Assembly (NCBI GenBank): GCA_036362985.1
Contig: JAYGXS010000002.1
Coordinates: 91,046,990 to 91,110,989 of the forward strand
From: Ligula intestinalis
Taxonomy: Eukaryota; Platyhelminthes; Cestoda; Diphyllobothriidea; Diphyllobothriidae
Reading direction: 5' to 3'
DNA length: 64,000 nucleotides
Numbering within the stretch: position 1 is the stretch's first letter; every line of letters begins with the position of its first letter. Of the stretch, positions 59,736 to 64,000 are shown piece by piece. The position numbers and the translations under genes were made by a program. The notes under the pieces were generated by a model. It did no database searches, was not told the DNA's origin, and saw nothing but the letters and a program-made list of their open reading frames with translations.

Positions 59736-60780
59736 AGAATGGGTACTCTGGCTCAAAGCCCTTGTACTTATGCCGTCCTTTCTTTCGTGTGCCTGTTCGA
59801 CCAATCACGTTTAAGCCACCCTTTATGTCTCTGGCTGTGTCCTCAGTCTTCTCGTCACCTGATCCCCTGCCTGTCACCGTGTCGCCCTCTGGTGTGTTCG
59901 TCCCGTGGCCTTCTGTGACACCATGACTGGTGCTCGGAACAAGGGCGTTGGCCACGGCTGCGGCGGTGGCGCCGGCTGACCGCGTGGTAATGCCGCATAC
60001 CCTGGTGTCAGGCCTCCGTGTGTTGATTCCATCGCCTCCCGTGGTGTCTCGAGTGGTTTCCGGCATGCCCACGCTGACCGTCATGTTGTCTACCCGCGTG
60101 TTAACCTCACGTGCGTCGGTGTTGGCCTCGTGAGCGCTTGGTCCATCGTCCTCCGTCACGCCCGGACTTGTTCCCTGCCCGCGTTGTCCGATATCGCATC
60201 CACCCCCGGATAAGAAGGTCCTTAAAACAACATAGGAGGCCGGTACATTTATGTGGCAGTTGACTGAACAGTCGGTCGACATCCAGCCCTCTTTAATCTG
60301 CCTTGACGTGTGATCATCACCTCGGCCCACAATTTCAACCGCGTCAAAGTTGAAGTCGTGTCCCATTGCTGCCGCATGGGTGGCTACCTCCGACTTTGAG
60401 TCCAGCATCCTCACAGCCCGCTTATGCTCCTGCATTCGCGTTTGAAGTTGTCGGCCGGTTTCTCCAACATAATTGCACGTCCCACAGCTGCACTGAAGTC
60501 GGTATACAACGCTTGACTTCTCTTGTTTAGGTATGGGGTCTTTCGGCCGCATTACCTGTTGTCGGATGGTGCATGTAGGCTTGTGGGCAACCCCTATTCC
60601 AAGAGGCGCGAGAGATCTAGCCACAACTTCGGAAACGTCTTTCATGTACGGGATGCTCCGCCACGACTTTGATAAGCAGGGTCCCTCGGTTCGTGGTTTT
60701 TGGTGGCATTCGAGCCCGTTCAAAAAAAGCCCATGGATAGCCATTTGCTCTGAACAGTTCTCGGAGGAGCTTTGTCTCAT
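59722..60780 (-). pseudogene. PLE family A protein, GIY-YIG part, left copy
   Basis: A 352-codon open frame on the minus strand. Residues 1-35 are out of frame with the reverse transcriptase. From about residue 39 it reads SWRSIPYMKDVSEVVARSL and then the GIY-YIG endonuclease (about 90-190): VVYRLQC, CSCGTCNYVGETGR, RMQEH and a His-rich stretch. The usual Gly before VVY is Ser here. Residues about 191-352 form a low-complexity Gly/Thr/Arg tail ending PEYPFSEDG, with the stop inside the ribozyme. PLE proteins combine reverse transcriptase and GIY-YIG in one chain, so a frameshift at about 60660 separates the two. Confidence 0.85.
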
Positions 60781-61195
60781 AACGTCTGGCAGCTGGCGTG
60801 CTGCATTGGGTTTCTACCCGTCGGTACAACGTGCGTATACAACTGCGCTCGTGTTGTAGCGGATGATTGCTATTGTAACTCAATATTTGTGGCGTGTTTT
60901 TTGGTTTACGATAAACAGACGTCGCTAGTTTGCCGTCCGCTTGGCGGCATACGAGAACGTCTAGGAACGGAAGTCGGCCCTCCATCTCTTCTTCCATCGT
61001 GAAATTTAGGTCAGGAAAAATTGAGTTCAGTCGTTCCCTGCAGTGGTTGATTTGGCTCTGGTTGGTGACAACAAAAGTATCGTCAACGTAGCGCGCCCAA
61101 AACTTCGGCTCGTACTCTTCAAACAACCGTCTCTCGAGTTTTTGTAGTACGATCTCAGCAATGAACCCGGAGATTGGGGACCCCATTGGATGCAA
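60617..61195 (-). pseudogene. PLE family A reverse transcriptase, left copy, partial
   Basis: Minus-strand frame reading HPMGSPISGFIAEIVLQKLE, then FWARYVDDTFVV (catalytic YVDD), LPFLDVLVCR and VYRKPKNTPQILSYNSNHP, the palm and thumb of a Penelope-type reverse transcriptase. Everything N-terminal to motif B is missing or out of frame: 61344-61197 reads DIIELVKHCIQ in another frame just before it. The frame ends after RRFRSCG because of the shift into the GIY-YIG frame. Confidence 0.88.
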
Positions 61196-61359
61196 TGCTT
61201 TACGAGTTCTATTATATCCTGAGCTGTGGGTTGACCATCTATCTCATCGTACTCCTGACGTAGAAGGTCGCGGATGGTTTCAACAGCAAGTGCCTGTGGT
61301 ATGGAGGTAGAGAGCGAGATGTGGTGTCTTTCGACTGAACTCAACTTTCCCTGACCTTC

Positions 61360-61590
61360 AGTTCACGATGGAAGAAGAGATGGAGGGCTGACTTCCGTTC
61401 CTAGACGTTCTAGTATGCCGCCAAGCGGACGGCAAATTAGCGACGTCTGTTTATCGTAAACCAAAAATCACACCACAAATATTGAGTTACAATAGCAATC
61501 ATCCGCTACAACACGAGCGCAGTTGTATACGCACGTTGTACTGACGGGTAGAAACCCAATGCAGCACGCCAGCTGCCAGACGTTATGAGA
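61360..61590 (+). pseudogene. PLE family A reverse transcriptase, right copy, end only
   Basis: The right copy begins within FTMEEEMEG, after the YVDD motif, so the catalytic core is absent. Two CGA-to-TGA changes make in-frame stops at 61389-61391 and 61542-61544; the left copy has Arg at both places. Confidence 0.8.
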
Positions 61591-62643
61591 CAAAGCTCCT
61601 CCAAGAACTGTTCAGAGCGAATGGCTATCCACGGGCTTTTTTTGAACGGGCTCGAATGCCACCAAAAACCACGAACCGAGGGACCCTGCTTATCAAAGTC
61701 GTGGCGGAGCATCCCGTACATGAAAGACGTTTCCGAAGTTGTGGCTAGATCTCTCGCGCCTCTTGGAATAGGGGTTGCCCACAAGCCTACATGCACCATC
61801 CGACAACAGGTAATGCGGCCGAAAGACCCCATACCTAAACGAGAGAAGTCAGGCGTTGTATACCGACTTCAGTGCAGCTGTGGGACGTGCAATTATGTTG
61901 GAGAAACCGGCCGACAACTTCAAACGCGAATGCAGGAGCATAAGCGGGCTGTGAGGATGCTGGACTCAAAGTCGGAGGTAGCCACCCATGCGGCAGCAAT
62001 GGGACACGACTTCAACTTTGACGCGGTTGAAATTGTGGGCCGAGGTGATGATCACACGTCAAGGCAGATTAAAGAGGGCTGGATGTCGACCGACTGTTCA
62101 GTCAACTGCCACATAAATGTACCGGCCTCCTATGTTGTTTTAAGGACCTTCTTATCCGGGGGTGGATGCGATATCGGACAACGCGGGCAGGGAACAAGTC
62201 CGGGCGTGACGGAGGACGATGGACCAAGCGCTCACGAGGCCAACACCGACGCACGTGAGGTTAACACGCGGGTAGACAACATGACGGTCAGCGTGGGCAT
62301 GCCGGAAACCACTCGAGACACCACGGGAGGCGATGGAATCAACACACGGAGGCCTGACACCAGGGTATGCGGCATTACCACGCGGTCAGCCGGCGCCACC
62401 GCCGCAGCCGTGGCCAACGCCCTTGTTCCGAGCACCAGTCATGGTGTCACAAAAGGCCACGGGACGAACACACAAGAGGGCGACACGGTGACAGGCAGGG
62501 GATCAGGTGACAAGAAGACTGAGGAGACAGCCAGAGATATAAAGGGTGGCTCAAACGTGATTGGTCGAACAGGCACACGAAAGAAAGGACGGCATAAATA
62601 CGAGGGCTTTGAGCCAGAGTACCCATTCTCTGAAGATGGGTAG
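61585..62643 (+). pseudogene. PLE family A protein, GIY-YIG part, right copy
   Basis: A 352-codon frame that matches the left copy at all but 10 residues by my count. It keeps GVVYRLQC at the start of the GIY-YIG domain, CNYVGETGRQLQTRMQEH and the long low-complexity tail. The TAG stop (62641-62643) lies in the 5' strand of stem II of the ribozyme. It shares with the left copy the frameshift relative to the reverse transcriptase. Confidence 0.85.
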
Positions 62644-62666
62644 GCGAGACCACTACCCGAAACGTC
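62630..62666 (+). ncRNA. Hammerhead ribozyme motif, PLE family A, right copy
   Basis: CTGAAGA (62630-62636), stem II GGGTAG (62638-62643) with CTACCC (62653-62658), GAA (62659-62661), palindromic stem III ACGU, cleavage base C at 62666. Stem I starts TCT/AGG and can continue after an internal loop with AGAG/CTCT. There is one unpaired T between the first core box and stem II. The layout agrees with the small dimer-type hammerheads of PLEs. Confidence 0.8.
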
Positions 62667-62723
62667 AGGCTTATAATAAACCTCTCCCGGTGAACGCTCC
62701 TCTTTCTTCTAAACTGAATGTAG

Positions 62724-64000
62724 GGTTGGATTTTGTCGGTCACCCTTCGGCAAATCAACTGTTTAGCGCGGTTACCCCATGGGAACGGACAACTGCTGGT
62801 CACAATATTCATTTATCATTTTCGAGCTGAAGCCGAGGGGACATTGCTGTAAATTTACACATAGATATCAGATGCGATTTAACAAGCGAATGCTACTACT
62901 GTCCTTTTCACGCCATAATCTCGGGGTTAACGTGGATCCTTTGAACTGTACATGGGGTTATACACACCAAAATTGCGAATGAATCTGATCAGTTAAGTTG
63001 GGCGGATGGCATTTGGCCTACATTATTGACTAGAGATGATCTGAACCAAGACAGACCTGATATGTTTAGCATCCTTATGACTTCATCTAAGTTGGGCGAA
63101 CTACATCGTTAGGAATCCCGATAATGTACACATTAACACATTAAATCTGTTGAGACTCGTATGTTGTTTCAAAGATTAACAGCTTAGTATGGTTCTCAAG
63201 CTAATGAAACCTTGAACACCCTGCTTGGAAATCGTCGAAAATGTTCTAGCTTCCGAAATCCAGAAAAGTGAAAGTGGGTAAGTCTTCATTTATAAGCAAT
63301 GAAGTTTATAACGCCAATCTAGCACACCTCCGAGCTAAACAGAAATGAATTAGGTGTGTTTGCTCACAAAATCATGGACACGCAAGTCTAACCAATGGAA
63401 TATCACAAAAAAAATAGGCTCGATGTGTTTATTAAAGACAAATCGGATAGGTCGCTCGTGTAATCATATGACAAAAAACGGCCATTTTAAACAGCAACGT
63501 GGCCATTGGGGGGGGGGGGGTAGGGAGAAGGAGAGGTGGAAGGGACTTTTTACTGTCAACAAACAATGTTGCGGGCTGTATAACAAGTTGGTGCATATTT
63601 TGCATCATTTTGAGATTCTCAGATAGAAGAAGATGGTCCGCGCTAGGATGCAGAAAATATATCCGAACACAAGCGATCATCACTGAGTGTCAACTGAAGA
63701 ATGGGCGGAAGATCAAAATAGGAGAGAACTTGTGCTGGGTAAGTGCATGAGGAAGGCCAATCTGTGCAAGGGGGGTTGGGGTGAGCTGTGCCCGGCAGTC
63801 GTGTCTCAACGCATTTAAGCCGATGTTACTCAGACGAAAGACTCCTGATTACTTTCCGGTGTGCACAGGAAAGGCCCATCACTCAGGCCATGTCGCAAGC
63901 CCGGCAGGCACACTTACGCACGAAACGGAACCAGCGGAAGTATTGTCGTCCGTTGGCACATCGGAAGAGGACGTTTTTCTGTATAAATTTGACAGGCTGA
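62724..64000. other. Right flank, nothing recognised
   Basis: Short open frames, including 63354-63626 and 63788-64000, lack similarity. An 11-12 base G run lies at about 63508-63520. No gene is supported. Confidence 0.5.

Larger units (their letters stand above)
59618..62710. mobile_element. Head-to-head inverted dimer of a Penelope-like element (family A)
   Basis: Two near-identical copies with 3' ends outward: left on minus (about 59653-61344), right on plus (about 61345-62710). The arms match from about 59653-61020 and 61345-62710. The central 325 bp, with the reverse transcriptase core, is present once. The whole is flanked by AAACTGAATGTAG at 59605-59617 and 62711-62723, so both copies share one target-site duplication. 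About 35 extra bases (59618-59652) lie between the left duplication and the arm. Confidence 0.88.

Overview
The window is a piece of a large, AT-rich, intron-heavy animal genome, most likely a flatworm and probably a tapeworm. This rests on the kind of repeats present (Penelope-like elements with hammerhead ribozymes, a LINE with a 2A-like N-terminus, tRNA-derived SINEs, mariner relics) and is an inference; no species can be named from the sequence alone. One 100-base run of N at 38220-38319 marks an assembly gap.

The only host gene I can support is the 3' part of a voltage-gated calcium channel alpha-1 subunit of the L-type (Cav1), on the plus strand. I reconstructed fourteen exons from splice sites, reading phase and similarity. 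They begin at 5156 with the last residues of segment IVS6 and run through the EF-hand-like region, pre-IQ region and IQ calmodulin-binding motif (5156-11978), then a long, weakly conserved cytoplasmic tail (15541-51810) ending at a TAA stop at 51808-51810. Exon phases agree at every junction. The exon at 26655-26800 is the exception: it fits in frame only as an alternative to the exon at 17981-18276. Without it the visible tail is 1141 residues. Earlier exons must lie upstream of the window.

Everything else is mobile DNA in the introns and the 3' flank. The main theme is Penelope-like retroelements (PLEs) of several families. Most are fragments: a GIY-YIG endonuclease relic next to a hammerhead-ribozyme-like motif near the element's 3' end. 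At least six loci have the same plan, with a minus-strand motif at the left end and a plus-strand motif at the right end, so the 3' termini point outward (16.7, 18.5-19.4, 34.35-34.9, 40.7-41.75, 54.4-56.0 and 59.6-62.7 kb). The best-preserved pair, 59618-62710, is an inverted dimer of two near-identical copies flanked as a whole by one 13-bp target-site duplication. Its open reading frames stop inside the ribozyme core.

Other elements are: a decayed LINE at 36801-40618 with a 14-bp target-site duplication and a 2A-like motif; two mariner-type relics at 4263-4671 and 21140-21683 with TA duplications; a dispersed repeat at about 4.0-4.8 kb and 48.05-48.42 kb whose second copy keeps the empty site of the first mariner; an element with terminal inverted repeats carrying degenerate telomere-like CCCTAA repeats (32693-33424); and five or more tRNA-derived SINE copies. 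From 51811 to the window end I see no further host gene.
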